Origin: CADEEN01 sp963740395
Lineage (GTDB): Bacteria; Pseudomonadota; Gammaproteobacteria; Burkholderiales; Burkholderiaceae_C
Reading direction: 5' to 3'
NCBI GenBank assembly: GCA_963740395.1
Contig: CAVUEP010000001.1
Coordinates: 15,328-79,327 of the forward strand
Length of the DNA stretch: 64,000 bases
Below, piece by piece: positions 54,492-63,042 of the stretch (the first letter of the stretch is position 1; the number at the start of each line of letters is the position of its first letter). A program made the translations under genes and the position numbers. The notes below the pieces were generated by a model. It ran no database searches and was not told the origin of the DNA. It saw nothing but the letters and a program-made list of their open reading frames with translations.

Positions 54492-55883
54492 ATGGTTCTG
54501 AATTCCGGCAAGTCCTGGCGCACCTGGGCCTGCGCCCTGCCTGTTCTGCTGGCCGCCTGCGGGGGCGGTGGCGATGGCGGTCCGCCGCCGCCGCAGAGTT
54601 GCAGCATCGCCGGCCAGCAGGACTGGCTGCGCGGGTACATGGACGATTGGTACTTCTGGTACGCGCTGAGTCCCAAGCCTTCGCCGGCGGGGTACGGCAG
54701 CGTCGAGTCCTACTTCGATGCGCTGATCTACCGCAACGAGGATCTGATCCCGAACGGGGGCGGTGCGCGCTGGCCGATCGACCGCTACAGCGGCTACCAG
54801 TCGACCGAGAGCTTCAACCGCTTCTTTGGCGACGGCCAGACCCTTGGATACGGTGTCGCCGTGGCCGGCATCGAGGTGACGACACCGACGCCGCAACCGA
54901 GCGCGCCGCTGTATGTCCGCTACATCGAGCCGTTGTCTCCTGCGGCGACGGCGGGCGTGGTCCGCGGCGACCGGGTCATGTCGATCAACGGCGTCGCCGC
55001 CTCCAGCGCAATCGCCAACAACGACTTCAGTGGCCTGACGCCCAATGCAGAAGGCGAGCGGTTGACGCTCGTGCTTCGCGACGCTCTCGGCGACCGCACC
55101 GTGGTCTTGACGGCCGCGGTGTACGGGCTGACACCGGTGCAGAACGCGCGGAACCTGCTCAGCCAGGGCAACCGCCGACTCGGCTACGTGAGCGTCAAGG
55201 ACATGATCAGCCAGGCCGCGACGCCGCTGTCGACCACATTCGATTCGTTTCGGGCCAACAACATCCAGGACCTGATCCTGGACCTGCGCTACAACGGCGG
55301 CGGCCTGGTATCGATGGGCGGCACGGTGGCGTCGTACGCCGCCGGTTCGCGTGGCACCGGCCAGGTCTTTGCACGCCTGCTCTACAACGACCGCCACGTC
55401 GGCAACAACCAGGACTTCATCTTCGGCAACCCGGCGGCCTGGGCCGGTTTTTCGACCGTCTACGTCCTGGCCGGGCCGCGCACCTGCTCGGCCAGCGAAC
55501 AGGTCATCAATGGCCTGCGCGGTGTGGGCGTCAACGTCGTGGCCATCGGCGACACGACCTGCGGCAAGCCGGTCGGCTTCCTGCCGCAGGGCAATTCCTG
55601 CGGCACGACCTACAGCGTGGTCAACTTCGAGAGCGTCAACGCGCGCACCGAGGGCCGCTACTTCGACGGCTTCGCGCCCACCTGCGCGGTGGCCGAAGAC
55701 TTCAGCCTGCCCACCGGCGATGTCAATGATCCGTTGCTGGTCGCGGCGGCGCACCATGCCGACAACGGCACCTGCCCGGTCGGCACGGCGCTGCGCGAAC
55801 AGCTGCAGTCACGCTACAGCACGCCGCGCGCGCGCTACGACGGCGCCGATGGCGGCGAGCGCACGGGAATGTCCGGACGTTGA
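54492..55883 (+). CDS. S41 family C-terminal processing peptidase-like lipoprotein
   Basis: This 463-aa protein has a lipoprotein signal (ALPVLLAACGGGG with lipobox Cys at ~22), so it should be outer-membrane or periplasm anchored. A PDZ-like region (VRYIEPLSPAATAGVVRGDRVM) precedes the S41 peptidase core with DLILDLRYNGGGLVSMGG and the nucleophile Ser in GPRTCSASEQVINGL. The N-terminal part (QQDWLRGYMDDWYFWYALSP) matches the bacterial S41 family found with peptidoglycan or peptide processing. The GAGGAGA RBS at 54479 supports ATG 54492. Confidence 0.9.
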   Translation: MVLNSGKSWRTWACALPVLLAACGGGGDGGPPPPQSCSIAGQQDWLRGYMDDWYFWYALSPKPSPAGYGSVESYFDALIYRNEDLIPNGGGARWPIDRYSGYQSTESFNRFFGDGQTLGYGVAVAGIEVTTPTPQPSAPLYVRYIEPLSPAATAGVVRGDRVMSINGVAASSAIANNDFSGLTPNAEGERLTLVLRDALGDRTVVLTAAVYGLTPVQNARNLLSQGNRRLGYVSVKDMISQAATPLSTTFDSFRANNIQDLILDLRYNGGGLVSMGGTVASYAAGSRGTGQVFARLLYNDRHVGNNQDFIFGNPAAWAGFSTVYVLAGPRTCSASEQVINGLRGVGVNVVAIGDTTCGKPVGFLPQGNSCGTTYSVVNFESVNARTEGRYFDGFAPTCAVAEDFSLPTGDVNDPLLVAAAHHADNGTCPVGTALREQLQSRYSTPRARYDGADGGERTGMSGR

Positions 55884-55945
55884 GCACGCGCACAGGTTCA
55901 GGCCGCATCCATGTCATGCTCCTGTCGTCTTGACAGGGGATTGCG

Positions 55946-57346
55946 ATGCGTGAGGTGGATTTGTTCGTCATCGGTGGCGGTTCGGGCGGCGTACGCGCGG
56001 CCCGGGTGGCGGCGCAGCATGGCGCAAAGGTCGCGTTGGCCGAGGAGTACCGCGTCGGCGGCACCTGCGTGATCCGCGGTTGCGTGCCCAAGAAACTGAT
56101 GGTGATGGCGTCGCGCTACGGCCAGGCCTTTGTCGAGGGCGCCGGCTACGGCTGGCAGCAGTCGGCGGCGCCGCGTTTCTCCTGGCCCGACCTGATGGGC
56201 CGGGTGCGCAGCGAAGTGACGCGCCTTGAAGGGGTCTACACCGCCAACCTGCAGCACGCCGGGGTGGTCCTGCATGCCGAGCGGGCGGTGCTCGAGGACG
56301 CGAAGACGGTTCGCCTGGTCAGCAGCGACGAGCGCGTCCGCGCGCGCCAGATCCTGATCGCCACGGGTGCCACGCCGCAGATGACGCCCGACATTGCGGG
56401 CGGTGAGCTGGCTTCCTCATCCGACGATGTGTTCGACTGGCCCGAACAGCCGCGCCATGTCGTGGTGCAGGGCGCGGGGTACATCGCGCTGGAATTCGCC
56501 TGCCTGCTGCGGCGCCTGGGCTCCGAGGTCAGCGTCGTGCTGCGGCGTGACCGTGTGTTGCGCGGCTTCGACGAAGACGTCCGCACGCACCTGCAGGCCG
56601 AGTTGGCATCGCAGGGCATCCGCCTGCTCAATGGCGCGTCGCTGGCGGCCATCGAAGCGCGGCGTGACGGCCTGACGGTGATGCTCGACAACGGCATGGT
56701 CCTCAATGCCAATGCAGTGTTGCGCGCATTGGGCCGGACCGCCAACACCACCGGGCTCGGGCTCGAAAAGGCTGGCGTCGCGCTGGCGGCCAACGGTGCC
56801 GTCGTCGTGAGCCTGGATGGCCGCAGCTCGGTGCCGCATATCCACGCCATCGGCGACGTCACCGACCGCGTGCAGTTGACACCGGCGGCGGTGCGCGAGG
56901 GCCAGGCCTATGCCGACGCCATGTTCGGCGGGCGCAGCAGCACGCGGCTGTCGCACCTGGGCCCGCAGGCGATCGTGCCGCTGGCGGTGTTCACGACGCC
57001 CGAGGTGGGCAGCGTGGGCCTGAGCGAGACCGAGGCGTTGGCGCTGCACGCCGACATCGACATCTACATCAGCAGCTTCAAGCCAATGAAGTCGGGATTC
57101 GCCGGCAGCGCCGAGCGCATGCTGATGAAACTCGTCGTGCAGCGCCCGAGCGGTCGCGTGATCGGTTGCCATCTCGTCGGGCCCGAAGCGGCCGAGATGA
57201 TCCAGCTGGTCGGCGTCGCGCTCACGCTGGGCGCGACCAAGGACGACCTGGACGCGACCCTGGCCGTGCACCCGACCGCGGCCGAGGAACTGGTGACGAT
57301 GCGCACGCCCACGCGCCAGCATGGCGCGCGTCGAAGCGCTACATGA
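55946..57346 (+). CDS. gor: Glutathione-disulfide reductase
   Basis: This 466-aa flavoprotein disulfide reductase keeps glutathione reduced with NADPH. The FAD motif GGGSGGVRAARVAA, the redox disulfide GGTCVIRGCVPKKLM (Cys41/Cys46), the NAD(P)-binding GAGYIALEFACLLRRLG, the FAD block HIHAIGDVTDRVQLTPAA and the terminal catalytic His in AVHPTAAEELVTM are all present. The Ile/Arg in CVIRGC is typical of glutathione reductases rather than lipoamide dehydrogenases. Its end overlaps guaC by 8 bp convergently. Confidence 0.94.
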   Translation: MREVDLFVIGGGSGGVRAARVAAQHGAKVALAEEYRVGGTCVIRGCVPKKLMVMASRYGQAFVEGAGYGWQQSAAPRFSWPDLMGRVRSEVTRLEGVYTANLQHAGVVLHAERAVLEDAKTVRLVSSDERVRARQILIATGATPQMTPDIAGGELASSSDDVFDWPEQPRHVVVQGAGYIALEFACLLRRLGSEVSVVLRRDRVLRGFDEDVRTHLQAELASQGIRLLNGASLAAIEARRDGLTVMLDNGMVLNANAVLRALGRTANTTGLGLEKAGVALAANGAVVVSLDGRSSVPHIHAIGDVTDRVQLTPAAVREGQAYADAMFGGRSSTRLSHLGPQAIVPLAVFTTPEVGSVGLSETEALALHADIDIYISSFKPMKSGFAGSAERMLMKLVVQRPSGRVIGCHLVGPEAAEMIQLVGVALTLGATKDDLDATLAVHPTAAEELVTMRTPTRQHGARRSAT

Positions 57347-58316
57347 ACAGGTGCTCGCCGGCGTTCTCGCCGCCCAGGACGACGTAGTTCACCTTCTTCA
57401 GGTCGGCCAGCTGGGTGCCGCCGGCGTAGCTGATCGAGCTCTGCAGGTCTTCGCGCATCTCGCGCAGCGTCTCGGCCAGCTTGCCCTTGATCGGCTCGAG
57501 GATGCGCTTGCCCTCGACGTGCTTGTACTCGCCCTTGTTGAAGTCGCTGGCGCTGCCGAAGTACTCCTTGAAGAGCTCGCCGTCGACCTCGACGGTCTTG
57601 CCCGGGCTCTCCTCATGGCCGGCGAACAGCGCGCCGATCATGACCATCGCGGCGCCGAAGCGCACGCTCTTGGCGATGTCGCCATGGTGGCGTATGCCGC
57701 CGTCGGCGACGATCGGCTTGGTGGCCACGCGGGCGCACCACTTCAGCGCCGACAGCTGCCAGCCGCCGGTGCCGAAGCCGGTCTTGAGCTTGGTGATGCA
57801 GACCTTGCCCGGACCGACGCCGACCTTGGTCGCGTCGGCGCCCCAGTTCTCGAGGTCGATCACGGCCTCTGGCGTGGCCACGTTGCCGGCGATCACGAAG
57901 GCCTGCGGCAGGCGCTTCTTGATGTGCTCGATCATCCTGCGCACACTCTCGGCGTGGCCATGCGCGATATCGATGGTGATGTAGTCGGCGCCGAGGCCCT
58001 CGGCGGCCAGCCGGTCGATGATCGCAACGTCGCTGTCCTTGACGCCGGAGCTGATCGAGACGAAGAGCTGCTTGTCGCGCATGCGACGCGCAAAGGCCAC
58101 ACTGTCGAGGGCGAAGCGGTGCATCACATAGAAATGGTCGCCGCGCGCCAGGGTCTCGGCGATCGGCTCGTCGAGCACGGTCTTCATGTTTGCCGGTACC
58201 ACCGGCAGCGTGAAGCGCCTGCCGCCGAACTCGATCGATGTGTCGCACTCGCTGCGGCTCTGCACGCGACACTTGCGCGGCAGTAGCAGGATGTTGTCGT
58301 AATCGAAGATTTCCAT
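57339..58316 (-). CDS. guaC: GMP reductase
   Basis: This 325-aa enzyme reductively deaminates GMP to IMP with NADPH. It has MEIFDYDNILLLPRKCRV, the catalytic Cys in VGVGPGKVCITKLKTGFG, and the purine-binding GGIRHHGDIAKSVRFGAAMV. The short length without CBS domains and the GKVC rather than IMPDH-type SICTT loop distinguish it from IMP dehydrogenase. Reading GDHFYVMHRF is family-typical. It is convergent with gor. Confidence 0.93.
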   Translation of the reverse strand: MEIFDYDNILLLPRKCRVQSRSECDTSIEFGGRRFTLPVVPANMKTVLDEPIAETLARGDHFYVMHRFALDSVAFARRMRDKQLFVSISSGVKDSDVAIIDRLAAEGLGADYITIDIAHGHAESVRRMIEHIKKRLPQAFVIAGNVATPEAVIDLENWGADATKVGVGPGKVCITKLKTGFGTGGWQLSALKWCARVATKPIVADGGIRHHGDIAKSVRFGAAMVMIGALFAGHEESPGKTVEVDGELFKEYFGSASDFNKGEYKHVEGKRILEPIKGKLAETLREMREDLQSSISYAGGTQLADLKKVNYVVLGGENAGEHLFM

Positions 58317-58432
58317 GGTCGCGCAGTTCGTCAGTTGACGACGGCGTTGGTGCAGTGCCGTCGCAGGGCTGCGAGCGCTTGACCGGGTGCCGGTGCATCC
58401 CTTTTCCGTGATGTCGCAAGCCTGCGCGGGAC

Positions 58433-58471
58433 GGAAAATGAAAACCGGGCGCCTGTATTTGGGCCCGGTGG
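58433..58471 (-). terminator. Likely Rho-independent terminator after the patatin gene
   Basis: On the minus strand, ACCGGGC (58469-58463) and GCCCGGT (58450-58444) form a 7-bp GC-rich stem around a 12-nt loop, followed by TTTTCATTTTCC. It starts a few bases after the patatin stop. The loop is larger than usual. Confidence 0.65.
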
Positions 58472-58477
58472 CGGATT

Positions 58478-59521
58478 CTACGCGGGCCGCCTGGCGCCTG
58501 GGGCCGTGAACAGCCCGGCCAAGTCGACGCTCGAACGCCGACCCACCTGCGCAGCCGCGGTGGCCAGCCAGCGCCGCGCCCGATCGCGCCCCGCGTCACG
58601 CAGGCTCTCGAGGAAGGGCCGGTGCGCAATCAGGCGCGACTCCTGTGTCAGCCGCGACAAGGTCTGTTCGCTGTCGATCAGGTGCGTGCGCAGTTTCAGG
58701 AGCCGGCGCTCGAGCAGGCCGAACGGCCACAGCGAGCTGCGCGCCGTGGCGCATGATTCGGACAGCAGCGTGGCCTCGCGCAGGAAGGACGCATTGAATG
58801 TGAATTCGAGGGCGCGGGCGCGGATTTCCTCGGCCGTGGTCGGCACCTCGGCGTAGACCAGCGGGCTCAGCATCACGATCAGCAGGTCGGGCGTGCCCTG
58901 ACGCACCAGCGGAAACAGGGCCGGGTTGGCGCTGTAGCCGCCGTCCCACCACGGTTCGCCGTCGATCACGACCGCGTGTTGCAGCGAGGGCAGGCAGGCC
59001 GATGCGAGCACCGCGTCGACGCTGAGGTCGGCATTGTCGAACAGGCGCAGGCGCCCGCTGTTGGCGTGGGTCGCGGCCACGTACAGGCGCACCGCGTCGG
59101 GCCGGCGCAGGCGCTCGAAGTCGATCTGCTCGGTCAGCAGCCGGCGCAACGGATTCAGTCCCAGCGGGTTGAGCTGACGCGGCGACAAGAGGCCGCTCCA
59201 GTGCATGAAGAGCCGTGCCGTCGGCGCGAAACCCGGGCTGTCCACGCGGCCCACGAGCAGGCCATCGAACGACACGCTGGTGCCGACGGCGTGCCAGAAC
59301 CTTGCCAGGGCCTCGCGCGCGCCGGCTATGCCGCCCTCGCAAAGACCGTGGGCCAGGGCCACGGCGTTCATGGCCCCGGCGCTGGTCGCGCTGACCGCCG
59401 TGATCGGGAAGCGGCCGTCCTCGAGCAGCGCGTCGAGCACGCCCCACGTGAAGGCGCCGTGCGCACCACCGCCTTGCAGCGCCAGGCTGATCGGGGTCGG
59501 GCGGGAGCCGAACGGCGTCAT
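58478..59521 (-). CDS. Patatin-like phospholipase
   Basis: This 347-aa protein has the patatin-like lipase fold: oxyanion loop LALQGGGAHGAFTWGVLDAL, nucleophile Ser in SATSAGAMNAVALAHGL (GxSxG variant), and the catalytic Asp in WWDGGYSANPALFPL. These are the Ser-Asp dyad residues, so lipase activity is plausible. No signal peptide is obvious, suggesting cytoplasmic or secreted-by-other-means. A TTG codon upstream (59531-59533) is in frame, but the ATG at 59519-59521 gives the normal family start. Confidence 0.92.
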   Translation of the reverse strand: MTPFGSRPTPISLALQGGGAHGAFTWGVLDALLEDGRFPITAVSATSAGAMNAVALAHGLCEGGIAGAREALARFWHAVGTSVSFDGLLVGRVDSPGFAPTARLFMHWSGLLSPRQLNPLGLNPLRRLLTEQIDFERLRRPDAVRLYVAATHANSGRLRLFDNADLSVDAVLASACLPSLQHAVVIDGEPWWDGGYSANPALFPLVRQGTPDLLIVMLSPLVYAEVPTTAEEIRARALEFTFNASFLREATLLSESCATARSSLWPFGLLERRLLKLRTHLIDSEQTLSRLTQESRLIAHRPFLESLRDAGRDRARRWLATAAAQVGRRSSVDLAGLFTAPGARRPA

Positions 59522-59591
59522 CACAGGTGGCAACAGTGCAGCATGGACGTGACAAGCAGCTTACGTGCCGTGGGCCTCCTAGAATCGTTCG

Positions 59592-61989
59592 ATGAGAGAC
59601 AACGAGATTCACCACCGCGACATTTCGGGGCATGACGCCCTGCTGCGCCAGCTCAATCCCGAACAACTCGCCGCCGTGACGCTGCCCGCACAGCCGGCGC
59701 TGATCCTGGCCGGCGCGGGCTCGGGCAAGACCCGCGTGCTGACCACGCGCATCGCCTGGCTGCTCTCCACGGGTCAGGTCTCGCCCGGCGGCCTGCTGGC
59801 CGTGACGTTCACGAACAAGGCGGCCAAGGAGATGCTGACCCGCCTGACGACGATGCTGCCGGTGAATGTGCGCGGCATGTGGATCGGCACCTTCCACGGC
59901 CTGTGCAACCGCTTCCTGCGCGCGCATTGGAAGCTCGCCGGCCTGCCGCAGTCGTTTCAGATTTTGGACAGCGCCGACTCGCTGTCGGCGGTCAAGCGCG
60001 TGATCAAGGGCATGAAGCTCGACGAAGAGCGCTTCGTGCCCAAGCAGGTGGCCTGGTTCATTGCCAGCAGCAAGGACGGCGGCCTGCGCCCGCGCGACAT
60101 CGAGCTGCGCGACGAGCAGACGCGCCAATTGGCCCTGATCTACCAGGCCTACGAAGAGCAGTGCCAACGCGAGGGTGTGGTCGACTTCGCCGAACTGATG
60201 CTGCGCACGGTCGAGCTGTTGCGCGACAACGACCCGCTGCGCGCGCATTACCAGCATCGCTTCCGCCATGTGCTGGTCGACGAGTTCCAGGACACCAACC
60301 GCCTGCAATACCGCTGGCTGCAGATGTTTGCACCCCCGCCTGGCCAGGCGGGGACCGGTCAATCCACTGGGGCTGCCGATCAGAGCGTGTTCGCGGTCGG
60401 CGACGACGACCAGAGCATCTACGCCTTCCGCGGCGCGCGCGTGGGCAATATGGCCGACTTCGAACGCGAGTACCGCGTGCAGCGGGTCATCAAGCTCGAA
60501 GAGAACTACCGCTCGGTCGGCCATATCCTGGACGCCGCCAACGGCCTGATCTCGCACAACCTGCAGCGCCTGGGCAAGAACCTGCGCACCGAGGCGGGGG
60601 CCGGCGAGCCGCTGCGCGTGGTGGAGGTGACGAGCGACTATGCCGAGGCGCAGTGGGTGCTCGACGAGTTGCGGCAACTGCATCGCGGCGGCATGCCGCG
60701 CTCCGAGATCGCGCTGCTGTACCGCAGCAACGCCCAGAGCCGCGTGCTGGAGAGTGCGCTGTTCAACGCCGGCATACCGTACCGCGTCTATGGCGGCTTG
60801 CGCTTCTTCGAGCGCGCCGAGGTCAAGCATGCGCTGGCCTACCTGCGCCTGCTGGAGAACCCGAACGACGACACCAGCTTCCTGCGCGTGGTGAATTTCC
60901 CGACGCGCGGCATCGGCGTCGCGCACGCTCGAGCAGTTGCAGGATGTCGCGCGCAGCAGCGGCCGCAGCCTGTACCAGAGCGTCGGTGCCGTGGCCGGCA
61001 AGGGCGGCGGCAACCTGGCGGGCTTCAACGCGCTGATCGACGGCCTGCGCGAAGCCACGCGCGGCCAGACGCTGCGCGAGATCATCGAGGCCGTGCTGCA
61101 GCGCTCAAGCCTGGTCGACTTCTACCGCAGCGAAAAGGAAGGCCAGGATCGGATCGAGAACCTGGACGAACTGGTCAACGCGGCCGAGGCCTTCGTCACG
61201 CAGGAAGGCTTCGGCAAGGACGCGGTGGCGCTGCCGGTCGACGAGCAGGGGCCCGGTGCCATCGCCGGCGGCGTCGCGCTGCTGGCCGAGGCGCTGACGC
61301 CCGACGCCGAAACCGGCGAGATCATGAGCCCGCTCGCGGCGTTCCTCACGCATGCCGCGCTCGAAGCTGGCGACAACCAGGCCCAGGCCGGGCAGGACGC
61401 GATCCAGCTGATGACGGTGCACGCGGCCAAGGGCCTGGAGTTCGACGCGGTGTTCATCACCGGCCTGGAAGAAGGCCTGTTCCCGCACGAGAACTCGATG
61501 TCCGACCACGACGGCCTGGAGGAAGAGCGGCGCCTGATGTACGTGGCGATCACGCGCGCCAGGAAGCGGCTGTACCTGAGCTTCTCGCAGACGCGCATGC
61601 TGCACGGCCAGACCCGCTATCACGTCAAGAGCCGTTTCCTGGACGAGCTGCCCGAGGGCAACCTGAAATGGCTGACGCCGAAGAACTCGGCCTTCGGCTC
61701 GGGCTACGAGCGCGAATACCAGAGCGCCTGGGCGCGCGGCAGCGGCGTGGGCGGGATGGTCGGCGCGGGACGCGTGGCGCCGGCTCCTGCCGCGCCGGCG
61801 TTCACGCCGCGCACGCCCGCAGCGCATGGGCTGCGCTCAGGCCAGAGCGTGTTCCACACCAAGTTCGGCGAGGGCGTGATCCTGACCCTGGAAGGCAGCG
61901 GCGACGACGCCCGCGCCCAGGTCAATTTCGGCCGTCATGGCGCGAAGTGGCTGCAGCTGTCGATCGCCAAGCTGACGCCCGTGAACTGA
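59592..61989 (+). CDS. uvrD: ATP-dependent DNA helicase UvrD (one apparent frameshift)
   Basis: This SF1A helicase of about 798 residues works in mismatch and nucleotide-excision repair. Motifs seen are Q-like LNPEQLAAVTL, I GAGSGKTRVL (~residue 42), Ia VTFTNKAAKEM, II VLVDEFQDTNRLQ, III VGDDDQSIYAFRGA, IV ENYRSVGHIL, V MTVHAAKGLEFDAVF and VI YVAITRARKRLYLSF. The frame changes near 60921 (context GGCGTCGCGCACGCTC) between FPTRGIGV and RTLEQLQDVARSS, consistent with one extra base. ATG at 59592 follows the divergent patatin gene. The stop falls in the first unit of a 79-bp tandem repeat. Confidence 0.95.
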
Positions 61990-62219
61990 CGGCCCCAAGC
62001 TCGCTGCGCTCGCGCCCCCCGAGGGGAGCTCGGGCCGCTTGGGAGCGGCCCGGCGCGTCCCGAACTGACGGCCCCAAGCTCGCTGCGCTCGCGCCCCCCG
62101 AGGGGAGCTCAGGCCGCTTGGGAGCGGCCCGGCGCGTCCCGAATTGACGGCCCCAAGCTCGCTGCGCTCGCGCCCCCCGAGGGGAGCTCAGGCCGCTTGG
62201 GAGCGGCCCGGCGCGTCCC
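61983..62219 (+). repeat. Three tandem 79-bp repeats
   Basis: Units start at 61983, 62062 and 62141, each 79 bp and nearly identical (one or two substitutions, such as GGGCCGC versus AGGCCGC). Each contains a strong hairpin GGCCGCT-TGGG-AGCGGCC. The first unit begins inside the uvrD stop region (GAACTGAC), so the array directly follows or includes the 3' end of uvrD. Possibly a terminator element that was tandemly expanded. Confidence 0.93.
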
Positions 62220-62229
62220 GAGGTCGATG

Positions 62230-63042
62230 TCAATCGGCGCCGTCGGCGAAGCAGCCCTGGTAGGTGAAGATCAGCGAGGCATAGAACGCGGTCGAGAACA
62301 TCAGCGCGGCCGGCACGGCGGCGATCGTGACCAGTTGCGGTGCGCCGATCAGGGCGAAGAGGCCGCCCGCAACGACGCCGAAGACGACGATGGTCATGGT
62401 CCAGGCCAGGATGTACGCGACGAACGCGCCGCGGTTGCGCCAGCAGGCCAGCGTGCTCGAGAACAGGGCCTGGGCCACGCCCTGGCCCTGCCACCAGACC
62501 AACGCCGGGGCATGCCAGAACGGGATCGACAGCAGCGCCGTGCCGCCCAATCGCAGCAGCATGCCATTCAGGAGGCCGGGCTCGCCAAGCAGGGCGTCGA
62601 TCTCCTTCTGCGTAGCCTCGGTGCGGCCGCTGGCCAGCAGGATCTGCAGCTTCTCGAACGCGCCGTCGTCGAGGGCGTCGCTGGCCAGCATCACGAGCGC
62701 CGTGCCCAGGGCAAAGGCGCCGCACAGCAGCAGGAGCTGCTTGCGCCGCGCGACGGCCACATCGCTGCCGCCGCGCAGCGGCTCGAGCAGCTGACCGGCA
62801 TGCACCGGGCCGCCTGCCAGCGCCGAGCGCGAGGCGATCATGAAGCCCAGGCCGAGCAGCGGCATGGCCATCAGCAGCATCACCGGGCCGATGTAGGGCA
62901 GCACCAGGAAGACCAGTGCGGCGAACAGGAACAGCGCGAACAGCGCCGACAGCGCCAGCGGCTTCTGCAGGAACAGCGCGAAAGCGCGGCTGACCCACGC
63001 AACTCCGTCGCGCGCGCTCGCGTCGAGGATACGAATGCTCAT
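62230..63042 (-). CDS. BPSS1780-type membrane protein
   Basis: This 270-aa membrane protein has about six hydrophobic helices (ALSALFALFLFAALVFLVL, VMLLMAMPLLGLGFMIA, KQLLLLCGAFALGTALVML and others). The N-terminus RILDASARDGVAWVSRAFAL matches the uncharacterised BPSS1780 family common in Burkholderiales. A charged soluble region (~125-155) lies between helix pairs. ATG at 63040-63042 overlaps the thrB stop (ATGA), indicating a coupled operon downstream of thrB. Function unknown. Confidence 0.85.
   Translation of the reverse strand: MSIRILDASARDGVAWVSRAFALFLQKPLALSALFALFLFAALVFLVLPYIGPVMLLMAMPLLGLGFMIASRSALAGGPVHAGQLLEPLRGGSDVAVARRKQLLLLCGAFALGTALVMLASDALDDGAFEKLQILLASGRTEATQKEIDALLGEPGLLNGMLLRLGGTALLSIPFWHAPALVWWQGQGVAQALFSSTLACWRNRGAFVAYILAWTMTIVVFGVVAGGLFALIGAPQLVTIAAVPAALMFSTAFYASLIFTYQGCFADGAD

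Noticed and set aside
61983..62219. CRISPR array or satellite from a mobile element
   Set aside because: Three adjoining 79-bp units without spacers or flanking transposase.
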